From the NCBI GenBank assembly GCA_007026445.1, contig VDMD01000003.1, forward strand, positions 1 through 64,000: DNA of 64,000 nucleotides, given 5' to 3'. The notes beneath the pieces were generated by a model, which was given only the letters and a program-made list of their open reading frames with translations, was not told where the DNA came from and did no database searches. This document shows, piece by piece, positions 11,510 through 22,178 of this stretch; position 1 is the first letter of the stretch; every line of letters begins with the position of its first letter. The DNA comes from Schizophyllum amplum (lineage: Eukaryota > Basidiomycota > Agaricomycetes > Agaricales > Schizophyllaceae). The position numbers and the translations under genes were made by a program.

Positions 11510-13259
11510 AGGTTATCATTGTAGACAACACAAGAATTATACACCGTTGCGCGCGGGCATCATAACCATGCCTCTTGTGAACTCCGTGTGCTGGCTGGTC
11601 GGAAACGAGCCTGTCTGTCGTCTCTTATGGTGAGTCAGCATATCATTATGTGGACGTTGAAAAGCTTGGCGTGAAGAAGGCATCCTCGCCTCTTCCGTCG
11701 CCCAGCTTCGATCCCACCGGTCGGAGCCAATCGCCTTCGCGAGCGGTCTAATCGCCAGTCGCCAGTCGCCAGTCGCATCGAGACGTCGAGTCGCATCGAC
11801 TCAGGTCGCCCGTCGCATCGTCACCCGTCGCCCCATCGGCCGCCGCCTCGCCAGTCGCCCCATTGGTCCTCTTGCCCGTCGCCTGTACGCCCGGTCGCGT
11901 CGCCAGTTACGCATCGCTATTATACATTGAACTGTTCGAGCGTACCGCACAGTCGAATCACCGGTCGCGTCCAGGCGCCAGTCGCATCGTCTGCCACTGT
12001 TGCCTGGCAGTGCGCTTTAGTAGGCAATGGTGGCCGTCTCGAGTTTTGGGCCGCGCCACTCGCGTCGCTGTCAAGCCCGCGTCGCTTTGCCTCGCCACGT
12101 CGCCTCGCTGTACCGTCCACACCGTCGCGATGTCTCATCGTCAGTCAGGTTGCTGGCGTCAGTCGACTGCCTATTCGCCTGGCCAGCGTCGTCGGTCGCC
12201 CCGTCCCACCATCAAGCCCGCTGAGGTTCTCCGCCTTCTTCGATTAGGCTCGACGCACTGTCGTCCTCGAAGCCCTCGTTTGCTCAGCTTCGCCTCGCCG
12301 TACGAGCTGGCGGACTCGGAGCCTCGTTCAACGAACCGGTAGAAAGTCGTCCTGCGAGCCGAGGGATTCGCCATACGAGCCGAGGGACTCGACAAACGAG
12401 CCGGCGAAGCCCCGCCGCACGAGCTTGCGGAGACTTGCGCCGGAGAATCCTCGCCATACCTAGATTCGGAGGTGTTAGCAGTCGACGAATGAGCAGAGGG
12501 AGGAGACGAGGAGTGAGAGAAGTTGAGGAGAGAGTGAGTAAGCAGGAATCGATGTGCGAGGAGGGATTACTTACTCAGTAGGAGGGCATGACGAGGATGA
12601 GGAAGCGGTGGAGAAAGAAAAATGCGGAAAGGGAGTGACGGAAAGGGGGGTTGAGTCCTGTCAGATGTCGAAGCTCGTGAGTTGATCAATACAGAAATCA
12701 AAAACGGGAGTAAGAGCTGGTGAGTTGAGACGGAAGCCAATGCTCGTGAGTGGAGAGGGAAGGCGAAAGCCTCAGGTGACAATGAAAGGTGCTCGTGAGT
12801 CGAGACGGCAGGCGAAAGGTCAAAACGGAAGGTAGAGCTCGTGAGTTAAGACAGACGCCGACGCTCATGAGTTGTGACAGACGCCGACGCTTATGAGCGT
12901 AGACGGCAGACAAAGTACGTGAGTTGAGAGCGAGGGCGAAGGTTGACGGTCCAATGGACAAGCGTCGAGATGCGTTCGTGTCGGAGAGTCGGGAATGAGA
13001 TTGACTTCGAGGCAATTTTGCCGCTCGTCGTTGAGCGAGAGATCCTCACCGAATCTTAAGCCGCGGAAGAGTCGATGAGGGTTGAGCGAGGACAAGTGTC
13101 TATGGACAGCGCGGACTTGAACACGCGCGTGGCACGTGACAGACTGCAAGCTGATCACGATTCACCGTGCCGCGTCGTTCTTTCCTCCCACCAGGTCGCC
13201 TTGCACCTCCTTCTAGTGTCTGCGTCGTCCCTACTCTTACGTGTCCGTTTACTCCCCCG
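11510..13259. repeat. GC-rich degenerate repeats between BTB genes B and C
   Basis: From about 11700 to 12450 the DNA is made of CGCCAGTCGC/TCGCCTCGCC words, and from 12500 to 12950 of GCTCGTGAGTTGAGAC-like words. No domain-bearing frame is seen. From about 12960 to the ATG at 13260 the sequence matches the upstream region of gene D (40074), so the repeat block looks inserted between B and C after duplication, or lost between E and D. Confidence 0.55.
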
Positions 13260-14322
13260 ATGAGCGAAGGCAAGATTCGCGCGAAAGGGCTCTGGTTCCC
13301 GGATGGGAACCTCATCATCCGCGCCGGCGACCGTGTTTGTCTCGTGCACAAAAGTGTCCTTGCATCCCATTCGCCCGTCCTCGCAGACATGTTCTCCATC
13401 CCGCAACCCGATATCGCGGACATGGTCGACGGCATACCTGCCGTGACGTTCCCCGACCCGCCGAAGGAAGTCCTTCACTGGCTGAAGGCGATGCTGGTCC
13501 CTAGGTGCGTCCGCTCCTTGTCCGCGTTCCGATCCTTTTACTGATACCGGCTCCTTGCACAGATACTTCGACATGGATCGGCGCTCCATCGATCGGGACA
13601 GGCTCTTTGCCGTTCTGAGATTGAGCCACAAGTACGACGTGCTACATCTCCGCCGCCGTTCGCTTGAATACCTCGCTGGCTTGTTGCCCGTCGACGTCGC
13701 AACTGTCCAGGCCGAAATGTTCCACCAAACGAGCAGCACCATCCCGGACCAGGACGCAGTACCTTTGGACTTTTATCCCCCCATCCACGCTATCGCTCAC
13801 GAAGTTGGCGCCCTCTGGCTCATACCCTGCATCGTATACCTGCTCCACTATCACATGTCCGACCCATCCGTCCACGATTGCCTTTTGACTCTGTCAACGC
13901 CCAGCACGACGTCGCTCATCATCCGGCTACGCAAACTCTCTCGGCTCGTCTCGCAGCATTTCTCGCCCGGCCGCCTGGTCCACATCAGACATGTTTGTGA
14001 TCAACCGCCTTGCCGGTCGGGGTGGGTTGATCTCGACCACTGGATTACATCGCTACATAAGGATCCGCTGTGCTTCTACTCGGTCACTAACATCGAGATG
14101 GTCGTCAAACCTGTTGGATGGGGCGATGAAATGGAACAGTTAGAGTGCGTGTGCGACAGCTGCTGCACAGATATGCGCGCGTACGTCGCGCACGCGTGCA
14201 GCGCCTTTTGGGACGAGCTACCGGAATGTCTAGGCCTTCCCGCATGGGAAGAGCTGCTCGCCGCGAAGGCCAGGGATCTAACCATGCCCATGTTATCATG
14301 GGAGGACCTTCATGGAGACTGA
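13260..14322 (+). CDS. BTB/POZ domain protein (gene C)
   Basis: Exons 13260-13504 (245 nt) and 13563-14322, 334 residues. It starts MSEGKIRAKGLWFPDG. The BTB core includes CLVHKSVLASHSPVLADMF and KEVLHWLKAM. Exon 2 has YFDMDRRSIDRDRLFAVLRL, a middle domain with HEVGALWLIP, CDSC near residue 279 and FWDELPECLGLPAW near the end. Genes D and F share the MSEGK start and the same promoter block. Likely a BTB-type interaction protein, cellular role unknown. Confidence 0.9.
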
Positions 14323-14933
14323 AGGGTACAGGATGCATGAGATGTATATAGTTGCGTGCGCGCTTGTGAATATGGCAGTGCATCTTGCGGACTCGTTCTT
14401 CAGTTCATGTGTCGAGCAGAGTCCCGCGTCGCACGGCGCTCTGATCGAAACAGCGTCAGTCGCTTGCCCGAAGTTCAAAAATTCATGGGACTCGGCGACA
14501 CTTGTCATTGCTTGTCTACTCTTTTGCGTCTGTTGTTTGTGTGAGTACGAGGCTGAGAAATATATGCCATGCTGACTTTAGGCGAATGGAAGGGGGAGAG
14601 TCCATCAAAAATGTCGGTGAAGTCAAAGAGCTGTCTCGTCGAGTACAGATTGGTGAGCCGCATAGTCCTCCGATATGCAAAGGCAAAGTCAGCTCTCGAG
14701 AAGCAAGGGAGGAAGGAAGTGCGTACATCCTCGCCGGCCGTTAGCGTTTGTCCTTCCCGGCTCCGATTACTACGACGCTTCTAATTCGTCGACCAAGTTC
14801 GGTCTCGCTTTCAGCTCACGCGCTTCGGCGTCAACCTTCCGTTTCTGCTCATGAGCGACGTTGGCGTCCATCTCAGCATGAGTTCAGGAACCTCGTAAAT
14901 TCTAGCGGGAGTTGACTCCGCCTCCTCCCCCAG

Positions 14934-15056
14934 GGCTAGTGGTCGGCGGAGCCGAGCTAAAGCTCTAAGCTCAGCTCAACTCAGCCCTGGTAGGCTCTGG
15001 CTCAGCTCAGCTCGCATAGGAGTAGGCTCTGAGCCGAGAGCCGAGCTGCGTTCGAG
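14934..15056 (+). repeat. AGCTC-rich dispersed repeat, copy 1
   Basis: It starts GGGCTAGTGGTCGGCGGAGC and continues as GAGCT/AGCTC words. The same block occurs on the minus strand at 38590-38745. In both places it precedes the same tRNA-like end, so the two may form one composite element. Confidence 0.7.
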
Positions 15057-15059
15057 GTA

Positions 15060-15166
15060 CGAAACGCGGGACGTCCGAGCTTCAAATTCCCTTTGCGTGC
15101 GGCTTCCGGGCCACCGGACCCGGCTATCCGGAGGTCGCCGGTTCAATTCCGGCGGCCACCACATAT
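15060..15166 (+). repeat. tRNA-like 3' end (possible SINE), copy 1
   Basis: The 3' part ends CGCCGGTTCAATTCCGGCG then GCCACCA, a good T-arm with a pol III B-box followed by an acceptor-like strand. No matching 5' GGTGGCC is found, so it is not a full tRNA gene. Upstream is the conserved ACGAAACGCGGGACGTCCGA. A close copy is on the minus strand at 38105-38235. Confidence 0.6.
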
Positions 15167-16938
15167 TTCCCCCTTATATTCCTATGCTCCCTCAACCCTC
15201 CGAGAGCCACATGTAGCATGTCCCGCTCCCTAGAACCTTTATGACCTGCTTTTTTACGCATAGCTTAGCTCAAGAATGCACAAAAAGTGGTGACGCCCTC
15301 GAAGGGTAATTTAAATCAGGTGTGGCGCGCGTCACGTCTACTCAGCATCTACTAAGCCTGGTGACCTCCAACGCTGGCTGCCCAAACGACGAGGCTTGCC
15401 GCCTGACCGTAGCCTGACCGCATCTCTCCTCCCGCTGTCATGTCTGCTGTCATGTCTGCCGTCTTCAAGTTGCCTCGCCGGCATTCTCTCTTGCTTCTGC
15501 GCTACCTGTCGTCCCTCCATACCACTCAGGCTTGTTCCCACTACACAATGCGCTGCAGAAGTAGCAGGGCTCGCGCCCGCACCCACGCGGTAAAGGTGGT
15601 ACGCTACGCTTCGTGCTTTGTACTTTACTGATATAATTAAGAAAAGGTGCACATATCCCCCAATGCGCGCCATCGGGGCGCCGTGCCGTCCCATTTCGTC
15701 TCCCTCCCGGGCGCGCGGAAATTCCTCGCGCAACAGGTGCGTGCGCTATACACCGCACACCATACTCTGATTCACAGTCCAGCATTGGGCTCGACACATA
15801 CACAGGCGCACATGCCTGGAATTGCGACATGCCGAGGCCCGCTGTGCTGCGTATCGCTTGTCTCGCCCTCTCCCGACGCACTCCCATCCGCAGCATGGCG
15901 AGTGAGGTGAGGAAAGACCGCGAGGCGAGTCTGGCGAGGGGCGGCGTACGAGGGAGGGGGAAGGCGACTCAGCGACGACGACGGGCGAGGAGAAACACCC
16001 ACGACACGCGAGTCGACGGACGAGGTAGTCGACGGACGAGGTAGTCGACGAGGTAGGGGGGCAGGACTTAAGTCGGCAGGCGAGGGGCGAGGCGAAGGGC
16101 AAGTGGCAAGGGGGGCGGGTGCGAGGATGAGGAGGAGGCGGTGTTGGTGCAGCCCAGCAATTTGAGGGCGATGGCAAGGGTGGAATGGACGACGGGCGAG
16201 GGAGGGAGCGAAGGACGCGGGATGACGCGATGAGTGATGGGCGGGTGTTGACGCGACGCAACGGGTGCACAGGCGACGGGCGATGACAAGGCGAGTGACA
16301 ACTGTCAAGTAGAGGTGCGTGAGCTTTTCTGTGTATCCCGTGACTTGTGAATGTACGCTCAAGCAATCGGCTCATATGTGTTGATGTTGTCGGGTGCATG
16401 ACTTCAGATTGTCCTGTCGCAAGAGGAGGAGCATCCCCGGCCCAAAAAGACGTGCGTCGGTCACCGGACCAGCGCTGCAGCCTTAGCGAGATACCAAGTA
16501 GCGCGGCGGCAGCGACGCCGCGATGCGCCTGCCTGCCACTCCTTCAGGTAAGCTTTGTACTATGTGTTTGAACCCCCCTTACTGCTTGCGAGTGTCTTCA
16601 TCCTTTTCGTTCGCGCTCGAAAGAGCTGGTCAGTGGCCATGGATTGACCTTATAGATATACGCCAGCAGTACTTCTGAGTAGACTTCTGTTCTTATTGTA
16701 GATTTTAATAAGTATTATGAGATTGGCATGACCATCTTTTTCGGAATGCACGTGCTGTCACGGTTGGACTTGATACTCATGTTCGGCTATTACTCAAACA
16801 TACAGGCCTTGCTTGCGTTCTTCCATCTCGACCCGTGCACACCCGACTGAGAGGCTCACAATCGGCCGTGACGGGAGGAGCGCAACACTTCGCAGCAGGC
16901 CACCACTTCAAGTTTGGCGGCGGCTCTTTACTGTCGCT
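15167..16938. repeat. Intergenic repeats; inverted relative of 31740-32420
   Basis: The part 15750-16400, read on the minus strand, matches 31740-32420 read on the plus strand: CGCGTCCTTCGCTCC, then CTCGCCCGTCGTCCA, and further words. The long open frames on both strands come from this C-rich composition. The remainder (16400-16938) shows nothing I can support. Confidence 0.5.
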
Positions 16939-18630
16939 ATGCCCAATCCTACTGGCACCAACCAGTACGGTCCTAGAAGCCCTGGCATGTTGTTTGTGCA
17001 TTCTGGGTACCGTGGAAACTGATTCAGTCCGTTAGATCCTGGTCCTGAGGTCACAAAACCTATCTTTGAGGCCTGCATCCGCGCAAACATGTCGGTAGAG
17101 GCATCTCGGAAACACATACAGCAGCAACTGCAGATCCCGCAGCTATCGTATGTGTCTGCTTGTGTAAACCATGTACTACTGACCGCTGAGCCATTTTTTG
17201 GTAGGCGCACCAAGTTTTATGAGCTCCGAAAGGCTGCCGGCGTTGACACCGTCCGGACAAGAAAAGCCAAGAATGAGCCCAAAGAAGAACGTGTACAGGA
17301 CGTCCTGGACGTCAAGGTCGATGATCTGACAGGGCGATGGGGTGTTGCTCAGGTCCACCAAAGACTACTCGACGCAGGCAAACCTGTTCCAAGGTATGTG
17401 GCATGCTTCTTTCAGCGCATCATTTTCTGACTGCGTCTGAAGGGATGAAATCCGGGAAGTCCTCCACGACTACTTTGACGATGAGTTCAACAGCCGTTTC
17501 AAGGCTTTTCATGGCAACAAGACGATGATACACCGTGTTCCACTCGAAGCGATTGGCCCGAACCACCAAGAGCACGCCGACGGGCACGAGAAGCTCACCT
17601 GGCAAGGCCTTGGTATGGGCCAGGATATCACCTTCCCTATCTACGGTCACAGAGACCAATTCGGTGGTTTTTGGCATATCATGCGTTTGATGCCGGATGT
17701 GCGTAACCGTCTCGCCATGGTACATCACTATTTGGACCTCATTGAAGCTCGCAATTGTGAGTATTCCTTGGGTGATCCTAGCTTAGATGTAACTGATGAT
17801 CCCCAATCGCCTCAGTCTACATCTCCCTTCAACTTATTGTCGACTTGGGAACGGAGAACGTGGACATGATCAAGGTCCATGAAACTTTGCGGTGTGTCCA
17901 GACTCTGTTCTTTGTTTTCAGATGATCTTTTGCTGATTGGAAACTTTCACAGACTTGATGCGGCGCCTGAGTATACTCTTGCAGATTGGCCGGCAGGACG
18001 TCACCTCTATAGCAAGCACAACACGCCTATCGAGTCAGCATGGAAGTTCCAGCGCGACGGCGAGGGACACAACATCAAAGAGGCGCTCCTTCAGGGCAAG
18101 AATCATGGCGTCTATTTGCCCAATGATCCGCTGCACGTGTAAGCCCCCTCCTCTGCCAATACTTGCGTACAGTCTGTACCGCGCTGTACCGCGCGGCAGC
18201 CAGTGCATTCCCATTCTTACATGATTTGTGCAGGCAGACTATCTACTACATCTGGGTCCCTCTGATCCAGAAGCGCCTCAACAGCTACATCGAGTACTAT
18301 AACGGCCATCGACTCGCTCGTTCAAAGAACAAGGTCAACCCGTCCGGGCACGCGCCCATCTACATGATGGCCAATCCACATGACGTCAAACCAGGTGCAC
18401 GTGACTGTAGAATCCGTGTTCGGCCTGAACTTGTTCGCCATTTGCGTGAGGCTTATGGAGGGATGGCTGCTAGAGAGAGGGCTCTTCGTTTCATATCTCG
18501 GGATTTTGAGGCAGAAGCAGACAGAGCATTTCAGTGTCTTCGCTTGCCCGTCGCCACACTAAGCAATGCATGGGAGATTTTTAGTGTGCTTGTAGAGGAG
18601 ATCAAGAGGGTGCGGGAGTATGGAGAGTAG
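16939..18630 (+). CDS. Integrase-core (DDE) domain protein, transposase-like
   Basis: Exons 16939-16969, 17036-17147, 17205-17393, 17443-17756, 17816-17891, 17953-18138 and 18234-18630 join to 434 residues without a frame break. The N-terminus (NPTGTNQY, then FEACIRANMS and LRKAAGV) looks like a DNA-binding helical region. The integrase core has three acidic residues in order: D157 in HADGHEKL, D225 in LIVDLGTEN and E268 in HNTPIESAW. The C-terminal part has WVPLIQKRLNSYIEYYNGHR. Agaricomycetes carry many such intron-rich genes related to rve-type transposases. The intact triad suggests the fold is maintained. I saw no terminal repeats next to it, so it may be domesticated or part of a larger element. 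The donor of intron 1 (GTCCTA) is weak. Confidence 0.82.
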
Positions 18631-19081
18631 AGGTATATACGACATATGTCAACTAGTTTGCCAGAACTCTATCTTTACAGAGTCCACATTGGACGCCTGC
18701 AAGCAGCTGTACTATTGTGGGAGCCCACAAAAGGCGCCACCAAGGTCCAGATGTTTCAAAGTCATCGCCTGCCCGGCCGACTTTTTCCAGATCACTAAGA
18801 CCACAAGTTTTCAGACTTACACAAGTTGAGCTACCTTATGACAAGGCTGTGACTACTTGTAGGTACTGAAATAATGACTGAAATTTGCAACATTATACTA
18901 CATAGTAAGGTCGCTCCTCCCAGCTGCGGCTGCAGGCGCACAGGCAATGGTACATAATTGGGGCGCGAGCACCTTGCGTGATGTGCAGGTCAATTGCCTC
19001 CCGCGCTAAACACTGGCCTGCACAGCTAAGTATGTGGACGAGAGCTGTAGCCGAGCGATGGTGCGAGTTTGACGCGCATTC

Positions 19082-19115
19082 GACTGTGCGCGACTGTGCG
19101 CGACTGTGCGCGACT
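19082..19115. repeat. 10-bp tandem repeat (CGACTGTGCG) about 3.5 copies
   Basis: The unit GACTGTGCGC repeats head to tail with no mismatch before it decays into GACTGTTATC. It is too short to have coding meaning. Confidence 0.8.
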
Positions 19116-20099
19116 GTTATCGAGGGGCCGGTCGTGGGTACGCGCGCAGTGAGTGGCCTTGTCAGCCATAGAGAGGTATTGCGCGGCGTGGGAGGTGCGA
19201 GGGAGGGAGGCGGCGGTGAACGCAGGAGCCTACGGAGATCGCAGGGGATGAGGGGTGAGTGTTGAGAGGCGGAGAAACGGGCGCGGACGGTGATGGTGGC
19301 GTGAGCGTCGTAGGGGTAGGCTGCTAGCAGTTGATTTCCATGTGCGGCTGCGCTCGCGACGCGGCGTTGGAGCTTCCCAGATGCAGCACGAAGCATGGGC
19401 GCGAGTGGCTGGAAAGCCATCTCGCGCAGCCCGCTCTGCTCCAAATGACGGGTGGCGAGCGGCGCCTTAGCGGCGCCTTAGCATCGCTCGCCGTGGATCT
19501 CTCTCGCCCTTGCTGCATGCCCATGTGCCTATGCCGACTGCGTGAGGACGAGCGCGGCGCTGCTGCGTCATTATGGGGTCAGAGAAACGGCCGACGGCGG
19601 CGTCGGTGTCGCCTCTTGCAGCCCTTGAGCAGCGTGCATGATCTGCAGACGTCATATGTTAGTTTTGGGGTCATGCTGCCGAGCACAGTGGACGAACCTG
19701 GGCGGGTGAGCGCTCACAGCGCCTCGCCCGCCATGTCCACCGTCGTGCGCGCTTTGAGTGCCCCGTCTTGTGTAGGGGTCGAGGAGGGGATGGGGGAAGG
19801 ATGCATCGAGATGGGTGTGATTCGAGAAGAGGAAGAGAAGCAGCAACGGCCGCGGCGCGGCCGTCGTTGTCGGGACGATCGCAGATGCTGGGCATCTCGG
19901 ACCAATCTTTGCACGTCACCGTTGTCCTGGTACATTCACATGGCAGACGGGGCATGCAACGGAGCGTCGACATCGGCACTGGGTGTGTGAGGTAGAGAGA
20001 AGCATTCGTATAGACGAATACAAGTATTGGAAGCCTGCCCTCAAGTAAGTACACGTGACCGGCGTGTAGCGGCCGATCTTGGAACGCCATGTCTTCGAC

Positions 20100-20380
20100 C
20101 TTTCCACGACCACTCCTTTCCTTCCCCATCCCCCGCTCGTCCTTCGTCGCCCGTCGCCCGTCCTGTTCTCGTCCCCCATTCCCCGTCCCCCGTCCCCTGT
20201 CCCCCGTCCCCCGTCTTGTTCTCGTCTCCCGTCCTGTTCTTGTCCCCTGTCCTGTTCTCGTCCCCCGTCCCGCTCTTGTTCCCCGTCCCCGCCCATCCCT
20301 CGTCCTCCGCCCATCCTTCGTCCCTTGCATGTCCCTTGCCCGTCCCCTGTCCCCCGCTCGTCTCCCGTTTTTCCTGCAGT
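20100..20380 (+). repeat. Pyrimidine-rich minisatellite (CCCGTCC words)
   Basis: A run of CGTCCCCCGTCC and CGTCCTGTTCT units, almost purine-free on this strand. All three minus-strand frames are open only because of this composition. Confidence 0.7.
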
Positions 20381-20682
20381 GGCGTCCTGGCGCAAGGGTT
20401 CACCGGCGCTGCCTGCGTTGCTCGCCTCAAGAACGACCCGGTTGCTTGACAGCGACAGTCCGCCCGCAGACCTCGACAAGGCTCTGGCGTCCTTGCACAC
20501 TTTTGTTGCTCGCAAGGATGGGCTGAAATATCAGGATGAGCCTGCTGCTGTTGGAAGCACGCCAAAGGCGGCGGGGATGTATGGCTAAAGTGTGTAACCA
20601 ATTTCCATGATTTCTGGGTGCTGACCATTGCTGTCGAGGGCAGATGAAGTCAACCGCGAGAGGCATCTATGCCACGTCAAGG

Positions 20683-21363
20683 TTATCTATGGGACGTCGG
20701 TTGCGACAATGCGGAGACGGTGGAGGTGAGGTGGAGGGCACATGGTTTGTGTTGCCGCTTCGCCTTTAAGATGTTGCTGTTGACTTCGGACAGTCCGAGG
20801 CTACGAGAACCTGTTGCCTTTTTTATCGCGGTGGTGGAGGCAGACATGCCGCTACCAACCATGAGGTTGGACACTCCTCCCTGTTGCTCCCCTTTGTCTT
20901 CGAGGTGCCACGTCGGCTGCAAGGTGATGCCGTCGTTGTTGACCGCGAGGTGGCGGAAGGCGCCTGTGATCGTGATACTAGGAGGCCATAGAAATTGTAA
21001 GGTGAGGTGCATAACACAAACAGTCAGAGTCTCATTGTGTTCGACCAGATGGACGATGTTGACTGCGCGGAGCGGCTTACCGCCAGGTGGAGGCCTCAAG
21101 GTGGAGAGTGTAGGAGCGGTGGAGGTGCCGTGTTGCAAGGCATGCAGGCGGGCCAGCCGCGCAGGCGAGAGTGCGTCGGAGGGCAAAGCAGGAGGTGTCA
21201 CACTGAAGGTGGTCGGAGGACCGACGAGGGAGGTGGTGGGAGGTAGGGTGTTAGTGCTCCCGTCATCCTCCCCATTTGCCCCTATGTATCGTAGTAGTCG
21301 TAGTACAGCTTGTAGTAGTAGAAGGCTCAATATAAGGTTATCATAATATCTAGCCAGCGCCAC
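20683..21363 (-). CDS. Hypothetical ORF, 226 codons
   Basis: A single open frame with the words ITITGAFRHLAVNNDG and VGSGMSASTTAIKK. The opposite strand is open over the same stretch, so selection for coding is unproven. No domain, signal peptide or intron is recognised. Confidence 0.2.
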   Translation of the reverse strand: MALARYYDNLILSLLLLQAVLRLLRYIGANGEDDGSTNTLPPTTSLVGPPTTFSVTPPALPSDALSPARLARLHALQHGTSTAPTLSTLRPPPGGKPLRAVNIVHLVEHNETLTVCVMHLTLQFLWPPSITITGAFRHLAVNNDGITLQPTWHLEDKGEQQGGVSNLMVGSGMSASTTAIKKATGSRSLGLSEVNSNILKAKRQHKPCALHLTSTVSALSQPTSHR

Positions 21364-21930
21364 GAGTATCCAGTCTTGATCTGATCCAAGGTGGGATACT
21401 TATCATCTTGACTGCATATCTTATCGTCCTGTCTGGGATGCTTGATCTTGAACGACTTGTCTTGCCAGCTGGGATAATACAGTACATGAGGTCAGTGTCC
21501 GGCGGTGTCGACCTCTCTCGCGTGAGCGCCACCATCTGGATAGCCCAAGTACCACACCACAGACCCACTTCTCGTCAATTGACACCTCCCCATCGTCGCA
21601 TCTGAGCTTCCTTTGGCTACGTAGTTGCATTCGGACACTCTTCCCGCGCTGAAAACCTCCCGCCACTGTGTCGACAGGACTGAGCCTGCCAGCCACACCA
21701 GAGTATACTATAGCCCGCCGCCATCTAGACAGCTCCCCGCGCTGACTCACGATACTGCACCTTCCTAATTCATGTTTACCTCCGGTTCGATCTTCGACCA
21801 GAAAGTAAAGTGTCTACAAACCAACAAGTTGAAGTCCTGTATACCGCCATCTGAGTGATGTCTACCTCATTTACGGGAGTAGGAAGCAGTCGTCAGGTGA
21901 TTAGTGGAGACGGCGATCACTAGGCGCACT

Positions 21931-21940
21931 GTATATAAAG
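21931..21940 (+). promoter_or_regulatory. TATA box upstream of the alpha-kinase gene
   Basis: GTATATAAAG, a consensus TATA box, lies about 245 bp before the ATG at 22179 and is followed by a C/T-rich leader as is common before fungal transcription starts. Confidence 0.55.
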
Positions 21941-22178
21941 CTGAGGCGTGTGCCCACTTTGCTCAGCCACCATTGACGCTCCCCCTCTCCCCGCTGGTGT
22001 GTGCGTCTCTGCCTCTGACAGGCCTTGCTTTATCGCTGCCACGGTTGCTGCTGCTGTTTATTCATCCTGTTGACTGTTGCCGCCGTTTGTCACCGTCCGT
22101 CGACACCAGAGGCTTACACCCGCCACCATCGTCCGTCGCCCTCATCATCATCTTCCACCTCTGTTGCTCGTCGCCGTC

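Larger units (their letters stand above)
18631..22178. other. Long intergenic region with low-complexity DNA
   Basis: It contains a 10-bp tandem array (19082-19115), a C/T-rich tract (20100-20380) and GC-rich stretches with overlapping frames on both strands. The only candidate gene is the weak minus-strand frame at 20683-21363. The 3' end holds the promoter of the alpha-kinase gene. Confidence 0.4.

Noticed and set aside
15746..16399. 217-codon minus-strand ORF
   Set aside because: Pro/Ser/Arg-rich frame in a dispersed C-rich repeat that is equally open in other frames.
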